A stretch of 64,000 bases of DNA from Verrucomicrobiota bacterium (GCA_030835305.1 JAURPJ010000110.1:1-64000), one strand, 5' to 3'; shown: positions 49,218 to 58,936, counted from the stretch's first letter. A program made the numbers and translations. Notes: a model not told the origin generated them from the sequence alone.

Positions 49218-49919
49218 ATGCCCCTTTTTGGAACTGTTCACGGTGTCACTGTCATTGTGATTGCCCTGATTGCTGGAATCTGCATCCGGGAGGGCCGACG
49301 GGGCCTCGTCTGGCCGCGCGCCACCCTCGCCTTTGTCTGCCTCTCGGTTTTTCCCCTGAATCAACTGGTTCTCGCCGGGGTGGATTTCGAGCCCCCGCTC
49401 GAAAACTTCATTCCCTGCCACCTTTGCGACATCGCCGCCGTAACCGCTGGATTTGGAATTCTCACCAGAAAGTCCCTACTTTGCGAACTCACCTATTGCT
49501 GGGGCCTCGCCGGCACCATGCAGGGCTTGATCACTCCCAACCTGGCCTTCAACTTTCCCCACCCGCTCTTCTGGACCTTCTTCATTCAGCACGGAGTCAT
49601 TGTCATCGTTGCCCTTTATCTGCCACTTGCGATGAATTGGAAACCCCGCGATGGTGTCGTTCCACGGGTGATCCTCTGGAATCAGATCTATTTCATCACT
49701 GCCTTCACCGTGAACACCATCCTCGGGACAAACTTTGGATTTCTGGCCCGTAAGCCGAATGTTACCTCACTTCTCGACCAACTCGGAGATTGGCCAATTT
49801 ATCTGTTATGGCTTCAACTTCTGGCCATTCTGCTCATGACCCTCCTACTTTTACCTTTCCGCAGATCAATAAACATTTGGCGCTCGGACGGAATCGGAGT
49901 AAATCCAAAGCATGAGTGA
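49218..49919 (+). CDS. TIGR02206/YwaF-type integral membrane protein
   Basis: 233 residues from ATG 49218, about six membrane helices. PCHLCDIAAVTAGFGILTRK, ELTYCWGLAGTMQGLITPNL and FPHPLFWTFFIQHGVIVIV match this family of unknown function. The stop lies 8 bp inside ispH, so the two genes are co-transcribed. Confidence 0.88.
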   Translation: MPLFGTVHGVTVIVIALIAGICIREGRRGLVWPRATLAFVCLSVFPLNQLVLAGVDFEPPLENFIPCHLCDIAAVTAGFGILTRKSLLCELTYCWGLAGTMQGLITPNLAFNFPHPLFWTFFIQHGVIVIVALYLPLAMNWKPRDGVVPRVILWNQIYFITAFTVNTILGTNFGFLARKPNVTSLLDQLGDWPIYLLWLQLLAILLMTLLLLPFRRSINIWRSDGIGVNPKHE

Positions 49920-51141
49920 AGCCGCCAAGCCCAAAAAAAGAAAAAGAGTCAATGTCCGTCGCCCAGACGTTATGACTCTCGTTCAGGAGGAGGTCGAAAA
50001 ACACTTCCATTCACCCATCGTGGAAAAGCTTCGCGAAAGCGGTGGTTCACTCACGATTGGCAAAACCACCATCCGACTCGCCGAACAATTTGGCTTTTGC
50101 TACGGCGTCGAGCGGGCTATCGACCTCGCCTACGCTTCACGCCGGGTCTTTCCGAATCAACGGATTTTCCTGATTGGCGAAATCATTCACAACCCCGAGG
50201 TCAACCGCCAACTTTCGGATATGGACATCGTCTCTCTCCCCTGGAAAGAGCTCACGGAGGAATACGATGACCTCACGGAAGACGACGTCGTTATCGTCCC
50301 CGCCTTTGGCGCTCCGACTTTCTTTACCGAAAAAATTGAAAAGCAGGGTTGCCATATCATCGACACCACCTGCGGAGACGTCATGAAAGTCTGGCGCCGG
50401 GTTCGAACCTATGCCAAATCCGGCGTCACTTCGCTGATTCATGGTAAGCGCGGTCACGAGGAAACCCGGGCCACTGCCTCCCGCGCCACCGGCGAAGATG
50501 GCAAGGGGCACTACCTCATCGTTCTTACACTCGAGGAGACCGAATACGTTTGTAACTTTATTCGCAACGGCGGTAACTCGGCAGAATTTCTTGCCAAGTT
50601 CGACAAAGCGGTTTCAGACGACTTCGACCCCCAAATTCACCTCAAGGAAATTGGGGTGGCAAATCAAACTACGATGCTGAAAAGCGAGACCGAGGATATC
50701 CAGCGCCGCGTTCGCCTGGCGATCGTCGACCGCGATGGCAACGATGAAAACTTTCAGATGTTCGACACGATTTGCGGAGCCACCCAGGAGCGCCAGGATG
50801 CGCTTTTCGACATGCTCAACAAGCCAATGGATCTCCTTCTCGTGGTCGGTGGATACAACAGTTCCAACACTACGCACCTCGTCGAAATCGGAAACGAAAA
50901 TCTTCCCACCTATTTCATCAGGGAGGCCTCCTGCCTTGAGTCGCTCGAAACAGTGGTGCATTTCGACATCAAAAAAAACTCCGAAGTCTCGGCTCCCAAT
51001 ATTCTCTCGGGATTCGACAAGGAAGAGGTAACCATTGGCATCACCGCCGGCGCCTCCTGCCCGGCAAATCTCATCGAGGAAGCGATTGTCCGGGTCCTGG
51101 CTTTGCGCGGGATTTCTCGAGAGACCATCGAAAAATCTTAA
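49912..51141 (+). CDS. ispH: 4-hydroxy-3-methylbut-2-enyl diphosphate reductase, long (plant/cyanobacterial) type
   Basis: Last MEP-pathway step, giving IPP and DMAPP through a [4Fe-4S] cluster. The three ligand cysteines are Cys63 (FGFCYGVERAI), Cys154 (DTTCGDV) and Cys383 (AGASCPANLIEE). The catalytic Glu context appears in the insert region, and VGGYNSSNTTHL is conserved. 409 residues versus about 315 in E. coli, with an N-terminal extension and insertions as in plant/cyanobacterial IspH. Overlaps the upstream membrane-protein gene by 8 bp. Confidence 0.95.
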   Translation: MSEAAKPKKRKRVNVRRPDVMTLVQEEVEKHFHSPIVEKLRESGGSLTIGKTTIRLAEQFGFCYGVERAIDLAYASRRVFPNQRIFLIGEIIHNPEVNRQLSDMDIVSLPWKELTEEYDDLTEDDVVIVPAFGAPTFFTEKIEKQGCHIIDTTCGDVMKVWRRVRTYAKSGVTSLIHGKRGHEETRATASRATGEDGKGHYLIVLTLEETEYVCNFIRNGGNSAEFLAKFDKAVSDDFDPQIHLKEIGVANQTTMLKSETEDIQRRVRLAIVDRDGNDENFQMFDTICGATQERQDALFDMLNKPMDLLLVVGGYNSSNTTHLVEIGNENLPTYFIREASCLESLETVVHFDIKKNSEVSAPNILSGFDKEEVTIGITAGASCPANLIEEAIVRVLALRGISRETIEKS

Positions 51142-51316
51142 GATCCGATAGGTCAAATGCCTCGGGAGTTCTCCCCGGGGCTCACTTTCCTTTCACCAAA
51201 TCAATGAAACGCGCGCGCCAGACCTTGCCGGACTCCTCGGAAACTCCGGCCTCAAGGTCAACTTAACTCCTCTACGGAGACATCTCTCGGGAGACTGCCG
51301 GTCGGTGTGAAATTTG

Positions 51317-54223
51317 TTAAGAAAAGAGATCCAGAAGCTCCCCTTCCTCGAGCCCAGGGACGAGCGAACCACCTCCATCGAGAACGGCCTCGATCATCTT
51401 TTTCTTCTCCTCCTGAAGCGCAAGAATCTTCTCCTCCACGGTCCCGCGGGTGATCAACTTGTAACTCGTCACAACATTCTTCTGACCAATCCGGTGGGCA
51501 CGGTCGGTGGCTTGCGCTACCACGGCCGGATTCCACCATGGATCAAGATGGATGACGGTATCCGCGGCTGTGAGATTCAACCCGACTCCACCCGCCTTTA
51601 GGGAAATCAAAAATACCGGAGCTTTTCCTTCTTGGAATCGCTCGACTACTTCGCCCCGTTTCTTAGTTAAGCCATCGAGATAACAATAGTCCCACTGGTT
51701 CTCCAGAAGGATGGGAACAATCCCCCGGAGAAGCTGAACGAATTGGCTGAAGACTAAAACCCGATGCCCTCCGGCGATCGCTTCGTTGAGAAGTCCCTCA
51801 AGCTCATCCAGCTTCACACCGGCGTCTTTATCCTCGATCTTCAGTCCGGGCAGGAGGCGCAAATCACAACACGCCTGACGAAGTCGCAGCAACGCCGTCA
51901 ACGCCACCATTCGCTTACGACCATCCTCCGCAGCCTCGACTTGTGAACGGCTTTCCTGCAAGAGCTGGCGATAAATCGTCTGTTGCTTGGGCGCGAGATC
52001 GCAATAGCGAACCTGCTCAATGCGATCCGGCAGATCCTGTGCAACCTCCTTCTTTAGCCGGCGAAGCACCACAGGCTTTACCTTTCGTGCAAGACGACGG
52101 GCCAAGGCCGGATCTGCACCTCTGCGAAGTGGCTTTTCGAAGCGATCGAGGAATGGTTTTCTCGGCCCCAAATATCCCGGGAGCGCAAACTCCATAATCG
52201 ACCAAAAATCCTGCAATGAGTTCTCGACCGGAGTTCCCGAAAGCGCAAAGCGATACTTGGCATTCAAGCGATGGGCTGCCTTGGAAATCTGGGCCTCCGG
52301 ATTCTTTATCTGCTGGGCCTCATCCAGAATCGCGATTTCAAATTCGCGATTCTGGAATTTTTCGCCATCGATTCGAAGAATGGCGTAACTCGTAATCACG
52401 ATATCGGCTTCCGGGATCTCGCCACGCTTTCCGCCGACATGGAGAGCGACCTTCAGGTGAGGCACCCACTTGGCACACTCAGCGGCCCAGTTCGACACCA
52501 ACGAGGAAGGGCAAACAACCAAAGCCTCCCCACCCTTTTCCGAAATGAAGGTCAGCGTTTGGAGGGTTTTACCGAGACCCATGTCATCAGCCAGAACCCC
52601 GCCCATTTCCAAGTCACTGAGGCGATACATCCACTTAACGCCGGTCTCTTGATAAGGGCGAAGGGAGTCAGGCAAATCCAGATCGATCACCGGGTCAGAT
52701 TCAACTACCATCCCGAAATCCCGCGCGCTTGCTTTGAGGAAGGCTGCTTGCTGCGCGTTGATCTCAAAGACACCCGGCGAATTCTGGAGCGCCTCGGAAT
52801 CGGTGAGCGTCTCGTTGACCTCCTCGATAAATTCGGAATCAATGACGGCGATTTTTCCTTTGCCGAAAGCATGCTCGGCACTTCCCATACGAAGCATTCG
52901 TTGCACTTGATCGGAAGGAAGTTCCTCGCCGTCGACTTGATACCTCGTCTCAACCGAGAACCAATCGCGGCCGCCCTCCCGCCATTCCCAGTCGGGACGA
53001 ACAGCGACCACTTGCTTCGCGGCCGCCTGAAAACGTTCGCCTTTTTCCACGGACCATTGCGCTGGTAATTCGGCAAAGGCGTGAAACTTGAGAATCTCTT
53101 CTCGATCCCGCAGGGCCATGCGTCCCCCTTTGGCTGGTCCTTCAAAGCCCCAAGCCAGGAAAAACTCGATGACGGCCTTCTCTTTGGAAAGACTCGTGAA
53201 GACATCGCCGACCCGTTGTGGTTCACCATCCTGACACGAAGCTTTCGTCCCATCATAACGAAATTCCAATCGGGCCTCCAGGTGCCGCAGCGATCCCTCA
53301 AGAACGATTGTGATCTCCGGCACCCCTTCCACAGGCAGGATTTCCCACAAACCATCGGGAACCTCGAACCATTGCTCCAGCTCCGCCAGCGTGTAGCGGG
53401 CCTCGGCCGCACTGACTCGCAAGCCCTGCGCGAGGACCGGATAAAAGCGCATGGGCAAACCCGGCGCGACAGGTTGAAATTCGGAATCCGTCAGTTGCCA
53501 CAAGCCGAGGTTCCCGGGCCTCGCAACGACACGCTCACCTTTCAGCGAGAGGCTCCGACGCAAGCCTTTGGCTTGAATCGACGCAGAGGATTTTTTCCCA
53601 AAGAACACCCGCGGGTGCCCCACCAATCCTTCAAGGAGTTGGCCAAAGCTTCCTTGGTCCAGATTGACAATTCCCGGGGCTTCCACCGGAAACAACTCAC
53701 GGAGAACACGCCAGAGTTCCTCGTCATGGCCCTCGATTTGAAACGGCCCGTCCGGCAGAGCGCTCAGCAAAATTTCCTCACCATCCAGGACAGCCCCAAA
53801 GCCCGTCATCAATTGTCCACGCTCCCAGGAAGGCTCGACCTTCAAAGGCAGCATGACTTGGAGGGAAAGCGGCTTTCCTTCATCCGATAATTCCGGCCAG
53901 TGGTCTTCAGTTGGAGTCTCGGGTTCAACCACCACCTGCCGGGGATCAATGAACTCCAAACCAATCGCCATGATGTGTGCGCAGACACGACCATCGCGCC
54001 GCACCATCATACAGGTGCAGTGGTTTTCCATGTGAGTCCGGGAGATGATCTCCATGCTCACCTTCTTCATTTTTCCTCCCACCCGCGTTTCGCCGGAAAG
54101 GACCCCATCCTGATAGGAGGCCGACTTCACCCCGCCCTGACGATGAATCGCGCGGGCCTTCTTCATCTCAACGTGCCCACCTGCATCCATGAGGAGGTCG
54201 CGAGTCAACTCAAGATGGCTCAT
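51317..54223 (-). CDS. SNF2-family helicase with N-terminal SWIM zinc finger
   Basis: 968 residues from ATG 54223 (MSHLELTRDLL); a TTG nine bases earlier is an alternative. The SWIM finger is CxC-x9-CxH (Cys69, Cys71, Cys81, His83). A long middle region of about 440 residues precedes the Snf2 ATPase: DLPDSLRPYQETGVKWMYRL, Walker A ADDMGLGKTLQTL, motif II ILDEAQQIKNP, SGTPVENSLQDFWSIMEF, GVGLNLTAADTVIHLDPWWN and motif VI ATDRAHRIGQ. Likely a dsDNA translocase acting on nucleoprotein. Convergent with ispH; the 175-bp gap 51142-51316 shows only short GC-rich inverted repeats. Confidence 0.93.
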   Translation of the reverse strand: MSHLELTRDLLMDAGGHVEMKKARAIHRQGGVKSASYQDGVLSGETRVGGKMKKVSMEIISRTHMENHCTCMMVRRDGRVCAHIMAIGLEFIDPRQVVVEPETPTEDHWPELSDEGKPLSLQVMLPLKVEPSWERGQLMTGFGAVLDGEEILLSALPDGPFQIEGHDEELWRVLRELFPVEAPGIVNLDQGSFGQLLEGLVGHPRVFFGKKSSASIQAKGLRRSLSLKGERVVARPGNLGLWQLTDSEFQPVAPGLPMRFYPVLAQGLRVSAAEARYTLAELEQWFEVPDGLWEILPVEGVPEITIVLEGSLRHLEARLEFRYDGTKASCQDGEPQRVGDVFTSLSKEKAVIEFFLAWGFEGPAKGGRMALRDREEILKFHAFAELPAQWSVEKGERFQAAAKQVVAVRPDWEWREGGRDWFSVETRYQVDGEELPSDQVQRMLRMGSAEHAFGKGKIAVIDSEFIEEVNETLTDSEALQNSPGVFEINAQQAAFLKASARDFGMVVESDPVIDLDLPDSLRPYQETGVKWMYRLSDLEMGGVLADDMGLGKTLQTLTFISEKGGEALVVCPSSLVSNWAAECAKWVPHLKVALHVGGKRGEIPEADIVITSYAILRIDGEKFQNREFEIAILDEAQQIKNPEAQISKAAHRLNAKYRFALSGTPVENSLQDFWSIMEFALPGYLGPRKPFLDRFEKPLRRGADPALARRLARKVKPVVLRRLKKEVAQDLPDRIEQVRYCDLAPKQQTIYRQLLQESRSQVEAAEDGRKRMVALTALLRLRQACCDLRLLPGLKIEDKDAGVKLDELEGLLNEAIAGGHRVLVFSQFVQLLRGIVPILLENQWDYCYLDGLTKKRGEVVERFQEGKAPVFLISLKAGGVGLNLTAADTVIHLDPWWNPAVVAQATDRAHRIGQKNVVTSYKLITRGTVEEKILALQEEKKKMIEAVLDGGGSLVPGLEEGELLDLFS

Positions 54224-54240
54224 AAAAATCAAGCCAATGC

Positions 54241-54849
54241 TCAGTCGAGGTGCAGATGAGTCGGCACCGCTACGACTTCCATCCCGGCGGCACGTGCAGC
54301 AATGATTCCGGAACGGGCGTCTTCAAACACAACACAATCTACCGGGTCAACACCGAGACGGGAGGCTGCTTCCAGAAAAACATCGGGCGCGGGCTTTCCG
54401 TTGGCGACTTCATTGCTCGAGATCACTTCATCAAACCAATCGGAAACCCCGAGATTTTGGAGGGTTTTTTCAACCACCTCCCGGGAGCTTCCACTCGCCA
54501 CCGCCATCGGCACCCTGCCTCGATTCTCCTCCGCGATTTTTGCGACTGCCGGGATCAATTCAACGAATGGAAGACTCTTGAGGTAGTGACGCTTCTTGCA
54601 GGAGGCAACCTGGTCGGCATCAAGATGAAGCCCCTGCTCCCCATTGATTACCTCAACGATATCCCGGGTGGGGCGTCCACCCATCGCATAAAAGACATCC
54701 TCGGGAAAAACTACAGCCTGGCCCTGGTCCTCGAGTGCTTTGCACCACGCCTGAAAATGCGCCGGCATGGAATCAACCAACGTTCCATCAAGATCAAAGA
54801 TCAGGGCCTTGTAGTCTGACTTGGGAATTTTCAATTCAATATCATTCAT
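54241..54849 (-). CDS. HAD-superfamily phosphatase (beta-phosphoglucomutase-like)
   Basis: 202 residues from ATG 54849 (MNDIELKIPKSDYK). DLDGTLVDS carries the nucleophile and acid Asp, AVASGSSREVVE is motif II, KPAPDVF the Lys motif and FEDARSGIIAARAAGM motif IV. The cap domain with HFQAWCKALEDQG is like that of small sugar-phosphate phosphatases and beta-phosphoglucomutases. The stop is 18 bp from the start of the SNF2 gene on the same strand, so they may be co-transcribed. Confidence 0.92.
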   Translation of the reverse strand: MNDIELKIPKSDYKALIFDLDGTLVDSMPAHFQAWCKALEDQGQAVVFPEDVFYAMGGRPTRDIVEVINGEQGLHLDADQVASCKKRHYLKSLPFVELIPAVAKIAEENRGRVPMAVASGSSREVVEKTLQNLGVSDWFDEVISSNEVANGKPAPDVFLEAASRLGVDPVDCVVFEDARSGIIAARAAGMEVVAVPTHLHLD

Positions 54850-54933
54850 CGGCGTGGGCGGAATGAAGTAAAGTTCCCCTCGTGACAAGCAGCAATCACC
54901 TTAGTAACAAAAGTGACAAAGTCCGTTTTAAAG

Positions 54934-56325
54934 TCACAATGAAACCACTTGATCCGAGTAAACTCCCGAAGCGACTGTTTTCACTTCGCTGGAAGGATTT
55001 GAAATCGTCACCCTGCCCTTGATCACAACACCTTTGGCAAATTTCACAGGCCCATTGACCTCAAGAACTTCAGCTTCACGCAGGGATGGCTGGCCGAGAT
55101 TTTCGAGAGCATCAACCAGCTTGTATTCAGAAGAAAACTTAATCACGGGCGGCGAGCCCTTGCGTGAGGCAAGCAGCTGGACCCGCCCGTCTTCGCTCAC
55201 TTCGTAAGCATCGGATCGCAGAGCAAAGAGATCAGTCGTCCCTTTCACCGGAGCAAAGCGGGAACGCGGAACATTGACCGCAGCGGCTCCATCAAAGCAC
55301 TCGATGGCCGATCCCATCGCCTGCTCAAGCTGAAAAATCGCTGTGCTCGACGAATCCCGAGGATCCACCGTCTTGGCATTCCGGATCACCGGGAGTTCCA
55401 ACACTCCTCCAGAGGCTGTCATCACACCCTTCAGCTTCTCGAGATTCACCCAGATGTTGTTGGTGTTAAAAAACTGGTGACGTTCGATGTCCTGAAAAGA
55501 ATCGAGATCCTCATCCGGGCACTGGGCAACCTCGCGAAGAAGCAAGCGCCCGTCCTCCTTGCGTGTGGCAAGATGGCCGCCTTTTTTGTCAGCCTCTGTC
55601 CGGCGCGTCACCTCCATCAGGAAGGGTGAGTCCCCCTTGGCAAAGTAGGAGAGCAAGGTAGGGTCTAAAACGGCACCAAGATTATCACTGTTTGAGATGA
55701 AGGCATACTTGACTCGATCAGACAAAAGTCGGTCCAACCAGCCGCTACCTTCAAGAGTAGGATAAACATCGGCATGGCCCGGCGGACACCATTCCAGGGC
55801 GGGATTGGCGGGGTGACTGACCGGCTCGAGGGTTTCGCGATTCAATTTAGGCGCCCAATTTTGCAAAAGCTCTAAGTCACCGGGATCACCGATTTCCGGA
55901 ACGGATTCGCTCAAATAACTCCGGGTATCATCACTGCTGGCATTACTGTTCATGAGCAGGAAACGCACTTCACCACCGGTCTCGGCGCGAAGCGAGAGAA
56001 TCTGGCGTGACATTAAGTCGAGAAACGCGACTCCGGGACGCACCTCCAAAAGACTCTTCACTTTTTCAAGCCCCATACTGGTGCCCAGACCACCGTTTAA
56101 TTTGATGACCACCGTCTTTGCCAAAAGCTCTGGATCAAAAGAATCCTCGCGCTCCAATTCCTCATATTCCGCCACCGATTGGGCCGGGGTGATCTCACTT
56201 TCGGACACCTCGCCCGAGCTGCCGCTGGCGATCAACCCGTAAGCCCGAACAAAGGCCAGGACTGCGGAGTTCATTACTCCCTTTTCTTCCATTTTTTGGC
56301 GGATTCGGCTTGCTGTTTCAGTCAT
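54934..56325 (-). CDS. UTP-glucose-1-phosphate uridylyltransferase, eukaryotic-type
   Basis: 463 residues of the UDPGP (UGP1-like) family, unrelated to bacterial GalU. KTVVIKLNGGLGTSMGLEK is the nucleotide-binding loop; LLMNSNASSDD, EWCPPGHADVYPTL, YAFISNSDNLGAVLD and FFNTNNIWVNL follow in the expected order, with a left-handed beta-helix C-terminal domain at the end. Makes UDP-glucose from UTP and glucose-1-phosphate. Divergent from rpoN across 129 bp. Confidence 0.93.
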   Translation of the reverse strand: MTETASRIRQKMEEKGVMNSAVLAFVRAYGLIASGSSGEVSESEITPAQSVAEYEELEREDSFDPELLAKTVVIKLNGGLGTSMGLEKVKSLLEVRPGVAFLDLMSRQILSLRAETGGEVRFLLMNSNASSDDTRSYLSESVPEIGDPGDLELLQNWAPKLNRETLEPVSHPANPALEWCPPGHADVYPTLEGSGWLDRLLSDRVKYAFISNSDNLGAVLDPTLLSYFAKGDSPFLMEVTRRTEADKKGGHLATRKEDGRLLLREVAQCPDEDLDSFQDIERHQFFNTNNIWVNLEKLKGVMTASGGVLELPVIRNAKTVDPRDSSSTAIFQLEQAMGSAIECFDGAAAVNVPRSRFAPVKGTTDLFALRSDAYEVSEDGRVQLLASRKGSPPVIKFSSEYKLVDALENLGQPSLREAEVLEVNGPVKFAKGVVIKGRVTISNPSSEVKTVASGVYSDQVVSL

Positions 56326-56389
56326 AATTTCGTCCCTGACCGTTCCTCGCAGAATACAAGGGATCGTAAAAGCGCTAAATAGGACAAGT

Positions 56390-56406
56390 TTGGCACAAAA
56401 GCTGCT
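56390..56406 (+). promoter_or_regulatory. Sigma-54 promoter candidate ahead of rpoN
   Basis: TTGGCACAAAAGCTGCT keeps the -24 box (TTGGCAC) and the GG-N10-GC spacing (GG 56392-56393, GC 56404-56405); only one base of the -12 box differs (CTGCT for TTGCT). Oriented toward rpoN, 48 bp from its ATG. Expected start site near 56417. Suggests autoregulation of sigma-54. Confidence 0.7.
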
Positions 56407-56454
56407 GGTAGACCTTTACATTTGTGGAAATCTGATTATCGATAGGCCACAACT

Positions 56455-57861
56455 ATGGCAGACGCCTCACTCCACCAGTCGCTTTCCCAGCAGCAGACGC
56501 TAGCTCCGCAGATGCGACAAAGTCTTGAGATTTTGCAGGCGAGCACCCTTGAGTTGGGCCAGTTGCTTAATCAGGCTATGGAGCTCAATCCGGTTCTGGA
56601 AGACATCACCGAGCATGAATCGCTCGATGAAATCACTGATTCCGAGCTTGAGGACTCCGAAAATTATGACGATTGGCAGGAAAGTTATGATGATGACATG
56701 CGGGATCTTGCCATTATGGAGCGTCGCAACCAAGGCCTGGGACAGGATGCCATTGAGGCACGCGAGCACTTTTACAATTCGATTGTCGCCCCCCTGACTC
56801 TCCAGGAGCACTTGATCGAGCAAATTCGTGAAGGCGGCCTTGACGAACAACGCCAGGGAGATGCCAAAATCATCGTCGGCAACCTGACCGACCACGGCTA
56901 TCTCGACGCCCCCCTCGAAGAGCTCGCGATCCAGCTCCAAATCCCCTTGGAACGACTCGAAGATGCCCTTGCCACCATTCAGAATTTTGACCCCCCGGGA
57001 GTTGGTGCGGCCGACTTAAGGGAATGCCTCCTCCTGCAGCTCGACTTCCTAGACCTCGGCGCCGGGCTCGAAGCTGAAATTGTTGATGAGCATCTCGACG
57101 AGGTCGCTCGCAACCACTTTCCGCAACTTGCCAAAAAACTTCACCTTCCGATCGAGACCATCATCGAAGCCATCAACCACATTCGCACGCTCGACCCATC
57201 ACCCGGTTCTCGCTTTCAAAACAATGGCAATCCCTACGTTCAGCCAGACGTCGAAATCAAATCGGGAGATCATGGCGAATGGGTGGCCAGTCTAACCGGC
57301 AGCTACCTGCCCAGACTCCGGATTAACGACGAATACAAGGATCTCCTTTCCAGCTCGACCGATGATCGTAAAACCCGCAACTATCTTCGTAATCAAATCC
57401 GCGACGGACGAGCTGTCATCCGAGCGATCGATCAGCGACAGGAAACCATCCTCGCCATCGCCCGTGAGATCGTCGATCGCCAGCAACCTTTCCTCGAAAA
57501 AGGCTCCCGCCACCTCAAACCCATGACGATGAATGATATCGCAGAAGTGATCGGCGTTCACCCCACTACGGTTTCACGGGCAGTCGCCGGGAAATATATC
57601 GACACTCCGCACGGCTTGATGGAGATGCGCAAATTCTTCGCTACCGGCTACCAGACCTTCGACGGGAAAGACGTTTCCAACGAAGGGGTTCGCGAAGCAT
57701 TGCAGACCCTCATCAACCGTGAGAACAGCACCAGACCGCTTTCTGATTCGAAGCTGGAGAAGTTACTCAATGAACAGGGGATCAAGATCGCCCGCCGAAC
57801 AGTTGCAAAATACCGCGAGCAACTCGGCATCTTGCCCTCACACTTGCGTAAGAAATACTAG
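56455..57861 (+). CDS. rpoN: RNA polymerase sigma-54 factor
   Basis: 468 residues. Region I is Gln-rich (QSLSQQQTLAPQMRQSLEIL), region II is acidic (EHESLDEITDSELEDSENYD), then the core-binding region and the HTH MNDIAEVIGVHPTTVSRAV. The RpoN box ARRTVAKYRE at 446-455 recognises the -24 element. Requires AAA+ activators for open-complex formation; none is encoded in the window. The flanking hpf and ptsN-type genes often found next to rpoN are absent; the Mrp ATPase follows 31 bp downstream. Confidence 0.97.
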   Translation: MADASLHQSLSQQQTLAPQMRQSLEILQASTLELGQLLNQAMELNPVLEDITEHESLDEITDSELEDSENYDDWQESYDDDMRDLAIMERRNQGLGQDAIEAREHFYNSIVAPLTLQEHLIEQIREGGLDEQRQGDAKIIVGNLTDHGYLDAPLEELAIQLQIPLERLEDALATIQNFDPPGVGAADLRECLLLQLDFLDLGAGLEAEIVDEHLDEVARNHFPQLAKKLHLPIETIIEAINHIRTLDPSPGSRFQNNGNPYVQPDVEIKSGDHGEWVASLTGSYLPRLRINDEYKDLLSSSTDDRKTRNYLRNQIRDGRAVIRAIDQRQETILAIAREIVDRQQPFLEKGSRHLKPMTMNDIAEVIGVHPTTVSRAVAGKYIDTPHGLMEMRKFFATGYQTFDGKDVSNEGVREALQTLINRENSTRPLSDSKLEKLLNEQGIKIARRTVAKYREQLGILPSHLRKKY

Positions 57862-57892
57862 CAGTCCGCGCCGGCCGCGCTACTTTTACCCT

Positions 57893-58936
57893 ATGACGAG
57901 CGAAGAGATCCGCAAGGCCCTTGGAGAAGTTAAATACCCGGGGTTTTCAAGGGACATCATTTCATTTGGCCTTTTGAAAGCCTGCGACATCGAAGGCGAT
58001 ACCGCCGTTGTCAAACTCCAGATTCAGACGAAGGACCCCAAAATCCCCCAACAGATCTTCCAGGACTGCCACACCATTCTGGACCCCCTCATGGGAGATC
58101 CCTGCAAGGTGCGTATTGAGATCGATGTTCAAAACCCGGCGTCCGCCGGAGAAACCTCCACCGGAGCCAGCTCACTTCCGGGAGTCAAACGCATCATTGC
58201 AGTCGGGTCTGGAAAAGGGGGCGTGGGAAAATCAACCGTCTCCAGCAACCTCGCCATCGCGCTCTCCCAACAGGGGCTGAAAGTCGGCCTACTCGACTGC
58301 GACCTCTACGGCCCGTCTATCCCTCTGATGCTCGGCGTTCCCCATCATCAACCGCAGGCCGACAGCCAAGATCGCATCATCCCGATTGAAGCACACGGTC
58401 TAAAGCTCATGTCGATGGGCTTCCTTCTCAGCGACAATTCGCCGGTCATCGTTCGCGGACCTCTGGCCAACCGCTACACCCAGCAGTTTCTCCAGCAAGT
58501 GGCCTGGGGTGAGCTCGACGTCCTCGTTCTCGACCTTCCTCCCGGCACCGGCGACATTCAACTCACCCTCGTTCAAACCGTCTCGCTCGACGGAGCAATT
58601 ATTGTCACCACTCCACAGGAAGTTGCCATGATCGACGCCCGCAAGGCCGTCTCGATGTTCGCGAAGGTGAACGTCCCAATCTTGGGACTAATCGAGAATT
58701 TGTCCTATTTCGAGTGTGATCACGGAGAGCGTTACCACCTATTTGGGCAAGGCGGTGCCCAGCGGGAATGCGATCGCATCAAAGTGCCACTTCTCGGACG
58801 GATCCCCCTTGAACCAATTATCGGGAAACGCTGCGACGGAGGGGAGCCCGCAGCTCTTTTGAGCCCCTCCGAATCCAGGGCTTCAGCTGCGTTTCACTCC
58901 GCTGCCCAGGCTCTTCTCGATCACGTCTCGGAATAA
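57893..58936 (+). CDS. Mrp/NBP35-family Fe-S cluster carrier ATPase
   Basis: 347 residues from ATG 57893: an N-terminal MIP18-like (DUF59) domain (EEIRKALGEVKYPGF), then the P-loop ATPase with the deviant Walker A GKGGVGKST (107-115), LDCDLYGPSIPLML, GLKLMSMGFLL and DLPPGTGDIQL. The C-terminal CxxC that bridges a cluster between subunits is reduced to a single Cys275 (YFECDHGERYHLFG), so cluster carriage may work differently; homologues without the pair are known. It lies just after rpoN in the same direction. Confidence 0.9.
   Translation: MTSEEIRKALGEVKYPGFSRDIISFGLLKACDIEGDTAVVKLQIQTKDPKIPQQIFQDCHTILDPLMGDPCKVRIEIDVQNPASAGETSTGASSLPGVKRIIAVGSGKGGVGKSTVSSNLAIALSQQGLKVGLLDCDLYGPSIPLMLGVPHHQPQADSQDRIIPIEAHGLKLMSMGFLLSDNSPVIVRGPLANRYTQQFLQQVAWGELDVLVLDLPPGTGDIQLTLVQTVSLDGAIIVTTPQEVAMIDARKAVSMFAKVNVPILGLIENLSYFECDHGERYHLFGQGGAQRECDRIKVPLLGRIPLEPIIGKRCDGGEPAALLSPSESRASAAFHSAAQALLDHVSE

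Noticed and set aside
51204-51264. 20-codon frame between ispH and the SNF2 gene
   Set aside because: Too short, no ribosome binding site, probably chance in a GC-rich gap.
53081-53890. 269-codon plus-strand frame
   Set aside because: Antisense of the middle region of the SNF2 helicase.
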